Below, piece after piece: positions 1 through 11,625 of a stretch of DNA of 64,000 bases (position 1 is the stretch's first letter; every line of letters starts with the position of its first letter). A program made the translations under genes and the position numbers. Under the pieces are notes generated by a model, which was not told the DNA's origin, ran no database searches, and worked only from the letters and a program-made list of their open reading frames with translations. The DNA comes from Hetaerina americana (Eukaryota > Arthropoda > Insecta > Odonata > Calopterygidae), in the NCBI GenBank assembly GCA_022747635.1, contig JAKTNV010000176.1, forward strand, positions 452,528 to 516,527. The letters run 5' to 3'.

Positions 1-97
1 ATGAAAATTTGTTCCTTTCTTTACCTTTCAGAACGGTCGTTTTTGAGGAAATGGTATCTTTTATACATCTTTATTGCAAGCATATAGTTTTCCAGCC

Positions 98-3000
98 GCA
101 GTCCCGGGATGAGAAATTTCGTGATTCAAGCGACTCGTGTAGTTGTTCTACCGAGGGTTTTTTGAAAGGCTGTTAGTTTTAATTGTAAATTTGTTCTCTC
201 TTTTCATTTCCAAAGGGCAGTTTTTGAGAAAATTTTTGTATTCAAACGTATTTCTTGGAAAAAAAATTTTTTCATCCGAAGTACCAATTTAAGAAATTTT
301 GTGATTCATTTATGGCGTTTAGTTTTTACCTAAGCGGTTTTTAAAAGCTAAAAATCCATTGAATGAATATTTGGTCGCCTTTTTTCCTTTTAAAGCAGTC
401 GCTGTTATAAAAGTTTCGTAAATATACGTATTTTTTAAACATAACAATTAACCTCCGCAGTCCTGGGATGAGAAATTTCGCGAATTAATTGTCGTTCAAG
501 TTTTTCTTCCAAGTGCTTTTTTAAAAGCTCTTCATTCATCAAATGAAAATTTGTTCCTTTCTTAACCTTTCAAAACGGTCGTTTTTGAGAAAATGGTATC
601 ATTTATACGTATTTCTTGCAAGCATAAAGTTTTCCAGCCGCAGTCCCGGGATGAGACATTTCGTGATTCCAGCAACTTTTTAAGTTGTTCCTTTGAGGGT
701 TTTTTGAAAGCCTGTTAGCTTTAATTGTAAATTTGTTTGACTCTTTTCACTTCCAAACGGCAGTTATTGAGCAAATTTTCGTATATGGACGTATTTCTTG
801 CAATCCTAAAACTTTTCATCCGCAGTACCGGAATTAGAAATTTTGTGATTCAATTGTTGCGTATAGTTTTTACCTAAGCGGTTTTTAAAAGCTAAAAATC
901 CATTGAATGAATATTTGGTCGCCTTTCTTCCTTTTAAAGCAGTCGCTGTTATAAAAGTTTCGTAAATATACGTATTTTTTAAACATAATAATTAACCTCC
1001 GCAGTCCTGGGATGAGAAATTTCGCGAATTAATTGTCGTGTAAGTTTTTCTTCCAAGTGCTTTTTTAAAAGCTCTTAATTCATCAAATGAAAATTTGTTC
1101 CTTTCTTTACCTTTCAAAACGGTCGTTTTTGAGAAAATGGTATCATTTATACGTATTTCTTGCAAGCATAACGTTTACCAGCCGAAGTACCGGGATGAGA
1201 AATTTCGTGATTCAAGCGACTCGTTTAGTTGTTTCCCGGAGGGTTTTTTGAAAGCTTGTTAGTTTTAATTGTAAATATGTTTGACTCTTTTCATTTCCAA
1301 ACGGCAGTTTTTAAAAAAATTTTCGTATTCAAACGTATTACTTGCAAATATAAAATTTTCCATCCGAAGTACCGGGATGAGTAATTTTGTGATTCAATGT
1401 GGCGTTTAGTATTTTTCTAAGCGGTTTTTTATAATTTAAAATTCATTGAATGAATATTTGTTCGCCTCTCTGCCTTTCAAAGCAGTCACTGTTATAAAAG
1501 TTTCGTTAATATACGTATTTTTTAAACATAATAGTTTTCCTCCGCAGTCCCGGGATGAGAAATTTCGCGAATCAATTGTCGTGCATGTTTTTCTTCCAAG
1601 TGCTTTTTTAAAAGCCCTTCATTCATCAAATGAAAATTTGATCCTTTCTTTACCTCTCAAAACAGTCATTTTTGAGAAAATGGTAAAATTAATACGTATT
1701 TCTTGCAAGCATTACTTTTTCCAGCCGTAGTCGCGGAATGAGAAATTTCGTGATTCAAAGCACTCGTTTAGTTGTTCCCCCGATGGTTTTTTTTTAAGCC
1801 TGTTAAATTTATTGTAATATTGTTATCTCTTTTCTTTTCCAAACGGCAGTTATTGAGAAAATTTCCGTATTCAAACGTTTTTCTTGCAAATATAAAATTT
1901 TCCATCCGAAGAACCGAGACGAGAAATACTGTGATTCAATTATGGCGTTTAGTATTTTCCTCAGCGGTTTTTTAAAGCTTAAAATTCATAGAATGAATAT
2001 TTGGTCGTCTCCCTTCCTTGAAAAGCAGTCGCAGTTATAAAAGATTCGTTAATATGCGTATTTTTTAAACATTATAATTTTTCTCCGCAATCCCGGGATG
2101 AGAAATTTCGCGAATCAACTGTCGTGTATGTTTTCAAGTGCTTTTATGAAAGCTCTTCATTCATCAAATGAAAATTTGTTCCTTTCTTTACCTTTCACAA
2201 ATGTCGTTTTTGAGGAAATGGTATCTTTATACGTCTTTCTTGCAAGCATATCGTTTTCCAGCTGCAGTCCTGGGATAAGAAATTTCGTGATTCAAGCGAC
2301 TCCTGTAGTTGTTCCCCCGAGGGTTTTTTGAAAGCTTGTTAGTTTTAGTTGTAAATATGTTTGACTCTTTTCATTTCCAAACGGCAGTTATTTAGAAAAT
2401 TTTCGTATTCAAACGTATTTCTTGCAAATATATAATTTTCCATCCGAAGTACCGGAATTAGAAATTTTGTGATTCAATTGTGGCGTTTAGTTTTTACCTT
2501 AGCGGTTTTTTAAAGCTTAAAATTCATTGAATGAATATTTGGTCGCCTCACTTCCTTTCAAAGCAGTCGCTGTTATGAAAGTTTCGTTAAAATACGTTTT
2601 TTGTAAACATAAAATTTTTCCTCTGCAGTCCCGGGATGAAAAATGTAGGGAATCAATTGTCGTCTAATTTTTTATTCCATGTGCTTTTTTAAAAGCTCTT
2701 AATTCATCAAATGAAAATTTGTTCCTATCTTTACCTTTCAAAACGGTCGTATTTGAAAAAATGGTATCAATTACACGTATTTCTTGGAAGCATAACGATT
2801 TTCAGCCGCAGTCCCGGGATGAGAAATGTCGTGATTCAAGCAATTCGTTTAGGTGTTCCCCCGAGGGTTTTTTGAAAGCCTGTTAGTTTAAATTGTAATT
2901 TTTTTGACTCTTTTTTTTCCAAACGGCAGTTATTAAGAAAATTTTCGTATTCAAACGTATTTCTTGCAAATATAAAATTTTTCTTCCGCAGTTCCGGAAT

Positions 3001-3894
3001 GAGAAATTTTGTGATTCAATTGTGGTGTTTTGATTTTACCTAAGCGGTTTTTTAAAGCTTAAAATTCATTGAATGAATATTTGGTCGCCTCCCTTCCTTT
3101 CAAAGCAGTCGCTGTAATAAAAATTTTCGTTAATATGCGTATTTTTTAAAAATAATAATTTTTCTCCGCAATCCCAAAATGAGAAATTTCGCGAGTCAAT
3201 TGTCGTGTATGTTTTTCTTCCATGTGCTTTTTGAAAGCTCTTCATTCATCAAATGAAAATTTGATCCTTTGTTTACCTTTCAAAACGGTCGTTTTTGAGA
3301 AAATTGTATTATTTATACGTATTTCATGCAAGCATAACTTTTTCCAGCCGCACTCTTCCGAAATGTGAAATTTCGTCATTCAAGCCACTCGTTTAGTTTT
3401 TCCCCCGAGGGTATTTTTGAATGCCTGTTAGTTTTAATTGTAAATTTGTTTGACTCTTTTCATTACCAAACGGCAGTTATTGAGAAAAATTTCGTATTTA
3501 AACGTATTCCTTGCCAACATAAAATTTTCCATCCAAAGTACCTGGATGAGAAATTTTCTGATTCAATTGTTGCGTTTAGTATTTACCTAAGCGGTTTTTT
3601 AAAGCTTAAAATTCATTGAATGAATATTTGGTCGACTCTCTTCCTTCAAAGCAGTCGCTGTTATAAAAGTTTCGTTAATATACGTATTTTTTAAACATAA
3701 TAATTTTCCTCCGCAGTCCAAGGATGAGAAATTTCGCGAATCAATTGTCGTGTAAGTTTTCTTCCAAGTGCTTTTTTAAAAGCTCTTCATTCATTAAATG
3801 AAAACTTGTTCCTTTATATACCTTTCGAAACGGTCGTTTTTGAGAAAATAGTATCATTCATACGTATTCCTTGCAAGCATAACGTTTTCCAGTA
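98..3894 (+). repeat. 3,797-bp higher-order repeat, copy 1 (7 trimers, 21 monomers)
   Basis: This stretch recurs at a constant offset of 3,797 bp as 3895-7691. Only a handful of substitutions were noticed, for example at 4557 (cgacag for cggcag), 5817 (gcaaag for gaaaag) and near 6943 (tatta for tttta). The left limit lies in a B monomer core: before base 98 the two copies carry different B sub-types, and after it they match. The constant offset over seven trimers means no net indel between the copies. Confidence 0.93.
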
Positions 3895-6800
3895 GCAGTC
3901 CCGGGATGAGAAATTTCGTGATTCAAGCGACTCGTGTAGTTGTTCTGCCGAGGGTTTTTTGAAAGGCTGTTAGTTTTAATTGTAAATTTGTTCTCTCTTT
4001 TCATTTCCAAAGGGCAGTTTTTGAGAAAATTTTTGTATTCAAACGTATTTCTTGGAAAAAAAATTTTTTCATCCGAAGTACCAATTTAAGAAATTTTGTG
4101 ATTCATTTATGGCGTTTAGTTTTTACCTAAGCGGTTTTTAAAAGCTAAAAATCCATTGAATGAATATTTGGTCGCCTTTTTTCCTTTTAAAGCAGTCGCT
4201 GTTATAAAAGTTTCGTAAATATACGTATTTTTTAAACATAACAATTAACCTCCGCAGTCCTGGGATGAGAAATTTCGCGAATTAATTGTCGTTCAAGTTT
4301 TTCTTCCAAGTGCTTTTTTAAAAGCTCTTCATTCATCAAATGAAAATTTGTTCCTTTCTTAACCTTTCAAAACGGTCGTTTTTGAGAAAATGGTATCATT
4401 TATACGTATTTCTTGCAAGCATAAAGTTTTCCAGCCGCAGTCCCGGGATGAGACATTTCGTGATTCCAGCAACTTTTTAAGTTGTTCCTTTGAGGGTTTT
4501 TTGAAAGCCTGTTAGCTTTAATTGTAAATTTGTTTGACTCTTTTCACTTCCAAACGACAGTTATTGAGCAAATTTTCGTATATGGACGTATTTCTTGCAA
4601 TCCTAAAACTTTTCATCCGCAGTACCGGAATTAGAAATTTTGTGATTCAATTGTTGCGTATAGTTTTTACCTAAGCGGTTTTTAAAAGCTAAAAATCCAT
4701 TGAATGAATATTTGGTCGCCTTTCTTCCTTTTAAAGCAGTCGCTGTTATAAAAGTTTCGTAAATATACGTATTTTTTAAACATAATAATTAACCTCCGCA
4801 GTCCTGGGATGAGAAATTTCGCGAATTAATTGTCGTGTAAGTTTTTCTTCCAAGTGCTTTTTTAAAAGCTCTTAATTCATCAAATGAAAATTTGTTCCTT
4901 TCTTTACCTTTCAAAACGGTCGTTTTTGAGAAAATGGTATCATTTATACGTATTTCTTGCAAGCATAACGTTTACCAGCCGAAGTACCGGGATGAGAAAT
5001 TTCGTGATTCAAGCGACTCGTTTAGTTGTTTCCCGGAGGGTTTTTTGAAAGCTTGTTAGTTTTAATTGTAAATATGTTTGACTCTTTTCATTTCCAAACG
5101 GCAGTTTTTAAAAAAATTTTCGTATTCAAACGTATTACTTGCAAATATAAAATTTTCCATCCGAAGTACCGGGATGAGTAATTTTGTGATTCAATGTGGC
5201 GTTTAGTATTTTTCTAAGCGGTTTTTTATAATTTAAAATTCATTGAATGAATATTTGTTCGCCTCTCTGCCTTTCAAAGCAGTCACTGTTATAAAAGTTT
5301 CGTTAATATACGTATTTTTTAAACATAATAGTTTTCCTCCGCAGTCCCGGGATGAGAAATTTCGCGAATCAATTGTCGTGCATGTTTTTCTTCCAAGTGC
5401 TTTTTTAAAAGCCCTTCATTCATCAAATGAAAATTTGATCCTTTCTTTACCTCTCAAAACAGTCATTTTTGAGAAAATGGTAAAATTAATACGTATTTCT
5501 TGCAAGCATTACTTTTTCCAGCCGTAGTCGCGGAATGAGAAATTTCGTGATTCAAAGCACTCGTTTAGTTGTTCCCCCGATGGTTTTTTTTTAAGCCTGT
5601 TAAATTTATTGTAATATTGTTATCTCTTTTCTTTTCCAAACGGCAGTTATTGAGAAAATTTCCGTATTCAAACGTTTTTCTTGCAAATATAAAATTTTCC
5701 ATCCGAAGAACCGAGACGAGAAATACTGTGATTCAATTATGGCGTTTAGTATTTTCCTCAGCGGTTTTTTAAAGCTTAAAATTCATAGAATGAATATTTG
5801 GTCGTCTCCCTTCCTTGCAAAGCAGTCGCAGTTATAAAAGATTCGTTAATATGCGTATTTTTTAAACATTATAATTTTTCTCCGCAATCCCGGGATGAGA
5901 AATTTCGCGAATCAACTGTCGTGTATGTTTTCAAGTGCTTTTATGAAAGCTCTTCATTCATCAAATGAAAATTTGTTCCTTTCTTTACCTTTCACAAATG
6001 TCGTTTTTGAGGAAATGGTATCTTTATACGTCTTTCTTGCAAGCATATCGTTTTCCAGCTGCAGTCCTGGGATAAGAAATTTCGTGATTCAAGCGACTCC
6101 TGTAGTTGTTCCCCCGAGGGTTTTTTGAAAGCTTGTTAGTTTTAGTTGTAAATATGTTTGACTCTTTTCATTTCCAAACGGCAGTTATTTAGAAAATTTT
6201 CGTATTCAAACGTATTTCTTGCAAATATATAATTTTCCATCCGAAGTACCGGAATTAGAAATTTTGTGATTCAATTGTGGCGTTTAGTTTTTACCTTAGC
6301 GGTTTTTTAAAGCTTAAAATTCATTGAATGAATATTTGGTCGCCTCACTTCCTTTCAAAGCAGTCGCTGTTATGAAAGTTTCGTTAAAATACGTTTTTTG
6401 TAAACATAAAATTTTTCCTCTGCAGTCCCGGGATGAAAAATGTAGGGAATCAATTGTCGTCTAATTTTTTATTCCATGTGCTTTTTTAAAAGCTCTTAAT
6501 TCATCAAATGAAAATTTGTTCCTATCTTTACCTTTCAAAACGGTCGTATTTGAAAAAATGGTATCAATTACACGTATTTCTTGGAAGCATAACGATTTTC
6601 AGCCGCAGTCCCGGGATGAGAAATGTCGTGATTCAAGCAATTCGTTTAGGTGTTCCCCCGAGGGTTTTTTGAAAGCCTGTTAGTTTAAATTGTAATTTTT
6701 TTGACTCTTTTTTTTCCAAACGGCAGTTATTAAGAAAATTTTCGTATTCAAACGTATTTCTTGCAAATATAAAATTTTTCTTCCGCAGTTCCGGAATGAG

Positions 6801-7691
6801 AAATTTTGTGATTCAATTGTGGTGTTTTGATTTTACCTAAGCGGTTTTTTAAAGCTTAAAATTCATTGAATGAATATTTGGTCGCCTCCCTTCCTTTCAA
6901 AGCAGTCGCTGTAATAAAAATTTTCGTTAATATGCGTATTTATTAAAAATAATAATTTTTCTCCGCAATCCCAAAATGAGAAATTTCGCGAGTCAATTGT
7001 CGTGTATGTTTTTCTTCCATGTGCTTTTTGAAAGCTCTTCATTCATCAAATGAAAATTTGATCCTTTGTTTACCTTTCAAAACGGTCGTTTTTGAGAAAA
7101 TTGTATTATTTATACGTATTTCATGCAAGCATAACTTTTTCCAGCCGCACTCTTCCGAAATGTGAAATTTCGTCATTCAAGCCACTCGTTTAGTTTTTCC
7201 CCCGAGGGTATTTTTGAATGCCTGTTAGTTTTAATTGTAAATTTGTTTGACTCTTTTCATTACCAAACGGCAGTTATTGAGAAAAATTTCGTATTTAAAC
7301 GTATTCCTTGCCAACATAAAATTTTCCATCCAAAGTACCTGGATGAGAAATTTTCTGATTCAATTGTTGCGTTTAGTATTTACCTAAGCGGTTTTTTAAA
7401 GCTTAAAATTCATTGAATGAATATTTGGTCGACTCTCTTCCTTCAAAGCAGTCGCTGTTATAAAAGTTTCGTTAATATACGTATTTTTTAAACATAATAA
7501 TTTTCCTCCGCAGTCCAAGGATGAGAAATTTCGCGAATCAATTGTCGTGTAAGTTTTCTTCCAAGTGCTTTTTTAAAAGCTCTTCATTCATTAAATGAAA
7601 ACTTGTTCCTTTATATACCTTTCGAAACGGTCGTTTTTGAGAAAATAGTATCATTCATACGTATTCCTTGCAAGCATAACGTTTTCCAGTA
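3895..7691 (+). repeat. 3,797-bp higher-order repeat, copy 2
   Basis: This is a near-perfect tandem copy of 98-3894, with A-class starts at 4151, 4695, 5238, 5781, 6319, 6861 and 7408, each 3,797 bp after its counterpart. The very low divergence implies a recent unequal exchange or amplification. Alternatively the assembly may have duplicated a unit. Confidence 0.93.
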
Positions 7692-7920
7692 GCAGTCCCG
7701 GGATGAGAAATTTCGTGATTCAAGCGACTCGTGTAGTTGTTCTGCCGAGGGTTTTTTGAAAGGCTGTTAGTTTTAATTGTAAATTTGTTCTCTCTTTTCA
7801 TTTCCAAAGGGCAGTTTTTGAGAAAATTTTTGTATTCAAACGTATTTCTTGGAAAAAAATTTTTTCATCCGAAGTACCAATTTAAGAAATTTTGTGATTC
7901 ATTTATGGCGTTTAGTTTTT
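7692..7920 (+). repeat. Truncated third copy of the 3,797-bp unit
   Basis: The third unit begins in the same B-core register and runs through the C monomer with the distinctive cttggaaaaaaa sub-type. It is one A shorter in that homopolymer than the other two copies. At about 7923 it leaves the unit: acctcagcgg replaces acctaagcgg, and the next A monomer is a different sub-type. The HOR run ends here. Confidence 0.8.
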
Positions 7921-9218
7921 ACCTCAGCGGTTTTTAAAAGCTTAAAATTCATTGAATGAATATTTGATCGCCTCTCTTCATTTCAAAGCAGTCGCTGTTA
8001 TAAAAGTTTCGTTTAAATACGTTTTTTATAAACATAATAATTTTCCTCCGCAGTCCCGGGATGAAAAATGTCGCGAATCAATTATCGTGTAATTTTTTCT
8101 TCCATGTGCCTTTTTAAAAGTTCTTAATTCATCAAATGAATATTTGTTCCTTTCTTTACCTTTCAAAATGGTCGTTTTTGAGAAACTGGTTAATTTATTT
8201 GTATTTCTTGCTAGCATAACGTTTTCCAGCCGCAGTCCCGGGATGAGAAATTTTGTGATTCAAGGGACTCGTTTAGTTGTTCCCCCGAGGGTTTTTTTGA
8301 AAGCCTGTTAGTTTAAATTGTAAACTTGTGTGACACTGTTCATTTGTAAACGGCAGTTATTGAGAAAATTTTCGTATTCAAACGTATTTCTTGCAAATAT
8401 ATAATTTTCCATCCGAAGTACCAGGATGAGAAATTTTGTGATTCAATTGTGGCGTTTAGTTTTTACCTAAGCGGTTTTTCAAAGCTTAAAATTCATTGAA
8501 TGAATATTTGGTCGCCTCTCTACCTTTCAAAGTAGTCGCTGTTATAATAGTTTTGTTAATATACGTATTTTTTAAAAATAATAATTTTCCTCCGCAGTCC
8601 CGGGGCAAGAAATTTCGCGAATCAATTGTCGTGTAAGTTTTCTTCCAAGTGCTTTTTTAAAAGCTCTTCATTTATTAAATGAAAACTTGTTCCTTTCTTA
8701 ACCTTTCAAAACGGTCATTTTTGAGAAAATGGTATCATTTATACGTATTTCTTGCAAGCATAAAGTTTTCCAGCCGCAGTCCTGGGTTGAGACATTTCGT
8801 GATTCCAGCAACTTTTTTAGTTGTTCCTTTGAGGGTTTTGTTGAAAGCCTGTTAGCTTTAATTGTAAATTTGTTTGACTCTTTTCATTTCCAAACGGCAG
8901 TTATTGAGCAAATTTTCGTATATGGACGTATTTCTTGCAATCCTTAAACTTTTCATCCGCAGTACCGGAATTGGAAATTTTGTGATTCAATTGTTGCGTA
9001 TAGTTTTTACATCAGCGGTTTTTTAAAGCTTAAAATTCATTGAATGAATATTTGGTCGCCTCTCTTCCTTTCAAAGCAGTCGCTGTTATAAAAGTTTCGT
9101 TTATATACGTATTTTTTAAACATAATAATTTTCCTCCGCAGTCCCGGGATGAGAAATATCGCGAATCAACTTTCGTGGATGTTTCCAAGTGCTTTTATGA
9201 AAGCTTTTCATTCATCAA
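7921..9218 (+). repeat. Variant A-B-C trimers between HOR blocks
   Basis: Ordinary trimers lie here with A starts at 7947, 8491 and 9035. The A and B monomers at 7947-8290 recur at about 13371, 29991, 32600, 39473 and 42186. The B and C pair at about 8650-9035 (tail gattccagcaacttttttag, C with atatggacg) recurs near 30550-30896, 40140-40482 and 63260-63600. No non-satellite sequence was seen. Confidence 0.85.
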
Positions 9219-11625
9219 ATGAAAATTTGTTCCTTTCTTTACCTTTCAGAACGGTCGTTTTTGAGGAAATGGTATCTTTTATACATCTTTATTGGAAGCA
9301 TATAGTTTTCCAGCCGCAGTCCCGGGATGAGAAATTTCGTGATTCAAGCGACTCGTGTAGTTGTTCTACCGAGGGTTTTTTGAAAGGCTGTTAGTTTTAA
9401 TTGTAAATTTGTTCTCTCTTTTCATTTCCAAAGGGCAGTTTTTGAGAAAATTTTTGTATTCCAACGTATTTCTTGGAAAAAAAATTTTTTCATCCGAAGT
9501 ACCAATTTAAGAAATTTTGTGATTCATTTATGGCGTTTAGTTTTTACCTAAGCGGTTTTTAAAAGCTAAAAATCCATTGAATGAATATTTGGTCGCCTTT
9601 TTTCCTTTTAAAGCAGTCGCTGTTATAAAAGTTTCGTAAATATACGTATTTTTTAAACATAACAATTAACCTCCGCAGTCCTGGGATGAGAAATTTCGCG
9701 AATTAATTGTCGTTCATGTTTTTCTTCCAAGTGCTTTTTTAAAAGCTCTTCATTCATCAAATGAAAATTTGTTCCTTTCTTTACCTTTCAAAACGGTCGT
9801 TTTTGAGAAAATGGTATCATTTATACGTATTTCTTGCAAGCATAAAGTTTTCCAGCCGCAGTCCCGGGATGAGACATTTCGTGATTCCAGCAACTTTTTA
9901 AGTTGTTCCTTTGAGGGTTTTTTGAAAGCCTGTTAGCTTTAATTGTAAATTTGTTTGACTCTTTTCACTTCCAAACGGCAGTTATTGAGCAAATTTTCGT
10001 ATATGGACGTATTTCTTGCAATCCTAAAACTTTTCATTCGCAGTACCGGAATTAGAAATTTTGTGATTCAATTGTTGCGTATAGTTTTTACCTAAGCGGT
10101 TTTTAAAAGCTAAAAATCCATTGAATGAATATTTGGTCGCCTTTCTTCCTTTTAAAGCAGTCGCTGTTATAAAAGTTTCGTAAATATACGTATTTTTTAA
10201 ACATAATAATTAACCTCCGCAGTCCTGGGATGAGAAATTTCGCGAATTAATTGTCGTGTAAGCTTTTCTTCCAAGTGCTTTTTTAAAAGCTCTTAATTCA
10301 TCAAATGAAAATTTGTTCCTTTCTTTACCTTTCAAAACGGTCGTTTTTGAGAAAATGGTATCATTTATACGTATTTCTTGCAAGCATAACGTTTACCAGC
10401 CGAAGTACCGGGATGAGAAATTTCGTGATTCAAGCGACTCGTTTAGTTGTTTCCCGGAGGGTTTTTTGAAAGCTTGTTAGTTTTAATTGTAAATATGTTT
10501 GACTCTTTTCATTTCCAAACGGCAGTTTTTAAAAAAATTTTCGTATTCAAACGTATTACTTGCAAATATAAAATTTTCCATCCGAAGTACCGGGATGAGT
10601 AATTTTGTGATTCAATGTGGCGTTTAGTATTTTTCTAAGCGGTTTTTTATAATTTAAAATTCATTGAATGAATATTTGTTCGCCTCTCTGCCTTTCAAAG
10701 CAGTCACTGTTATAAAAGTTTCGTTAATATACGTATTTTTTAAACATAATAGTTTTCCTCCGCAGTCCCGGGATGAGAAATTTCGCGAATCAATTGTCGT
10801 GCATGTTTTTCTTCCAAGTGCTTTTTTAAAAGCCCTTCATTCATCAAATGAAAATTTGATCCTTTCTTTACCTCTCAAAACAGTCATTTTTGAGAAAATG
10901 GTAAAATTCATACGTATTTCTTGCAAGCATTACTTTTTCCAGCCGTAGTCCCGGAATGAGAAATTTCGTGATTCAAAGCACTCGTTTAGTTGTTCCCCCG
11001 ATGGTTTTTTTTTAAGCCTGTTAAATTTATTGTAATATTGTTATCTCTTTTCTTTTCCAAACGGCAGTTATTGAGAAAATTTCCGTATTCAAACGTTTTT
11101 CTTGCAAATATAAAATTTTTCTTCCGCAGTTCCGGGACGAGAAATTTTGTGATTCAATTGTGGTGTTTTGATTTTACCTAAGCGGTTTTTTAAAGCTTAA
11201 AATTCATGGAATGAATATTTGGTCGTCTCCCTTCCTTGCAAAGCAGTCGCAGTTATAAAAGATTCGTTAATATGCGTATTTTTTTAACATTATAATTTTT
11301 CTCCGCTATCCCAGGATGAGAAATTTCGCGAATCAACTGTCGTGTATGTTTTCAAGTGCTTTTATGAAAGCTCTTCATTCATCAAATGAAAATTTGTTCC
11401 TTTCTTTACCTTTCACAAATGTCGTTTTTGAGGAAATGGTATCATTATACGTCTTTCTTGCAAGCATATCGTTTTCCAGCCGCATTCCTGGGATGAGAAA
11501 TTTCGTGATTCAAGCGACTCCTGTAGTTGTTCCCCCGAGGGTTTTTTGAAAGCTTGTTAGTTTTAGTTGGAAATATGTTTGACTCTTTTCATTTCCAAAC
11601 GGCAGTTATTTAGAAAATTTTCGTA
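9219..11625 (+). repeat. Recurrence of window bases 1-2407 at 9,218 bp (17 trimers)
   Basis: A starts at 9572, 10116, 10659 and 11202 lie exactly 9,218 bp after 354, 898, 1441 and 1984. They also lie 5,421 bp (10 trimers) after the second HOR copy, so 9,218 = 3,797 + 5,421. Agreement is near complete except for a short patch at about 11116-11180. It breaks at about 11625, inside a C monomer, where the sequence switches to the cgtatccaaacg and ccttgccaacata sub-type. Confidence 0.88.
11116..11180 (+). repeat. Conversion-like patch inside a C monomer
   Basis: Flanking sequence on both sides matches 1441-2400 at offset 9,218. The core and tail of this C monomer instead read cttccgcagttccggga and tggtgttttgattttaccta, the sub-type found at about 2985-3045 and 12200-12265. 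The retained gacgag from the original sub-type shows that the replaced tract is interrupted. This is best explained as short-tract gene conversion or a double crossover; that mechanism is inferred. Confidence 0.7.

Noticed and set aside
1446..1730. Open frame of 94 codons, repeated at 5243, 10664, 31983, 38856 and 41569
   Set aside because: It is a translation of one A-B monomer pair. Its recurrence is explained by the HOR periods, and it has no domain, regulatory context or independent conservation.
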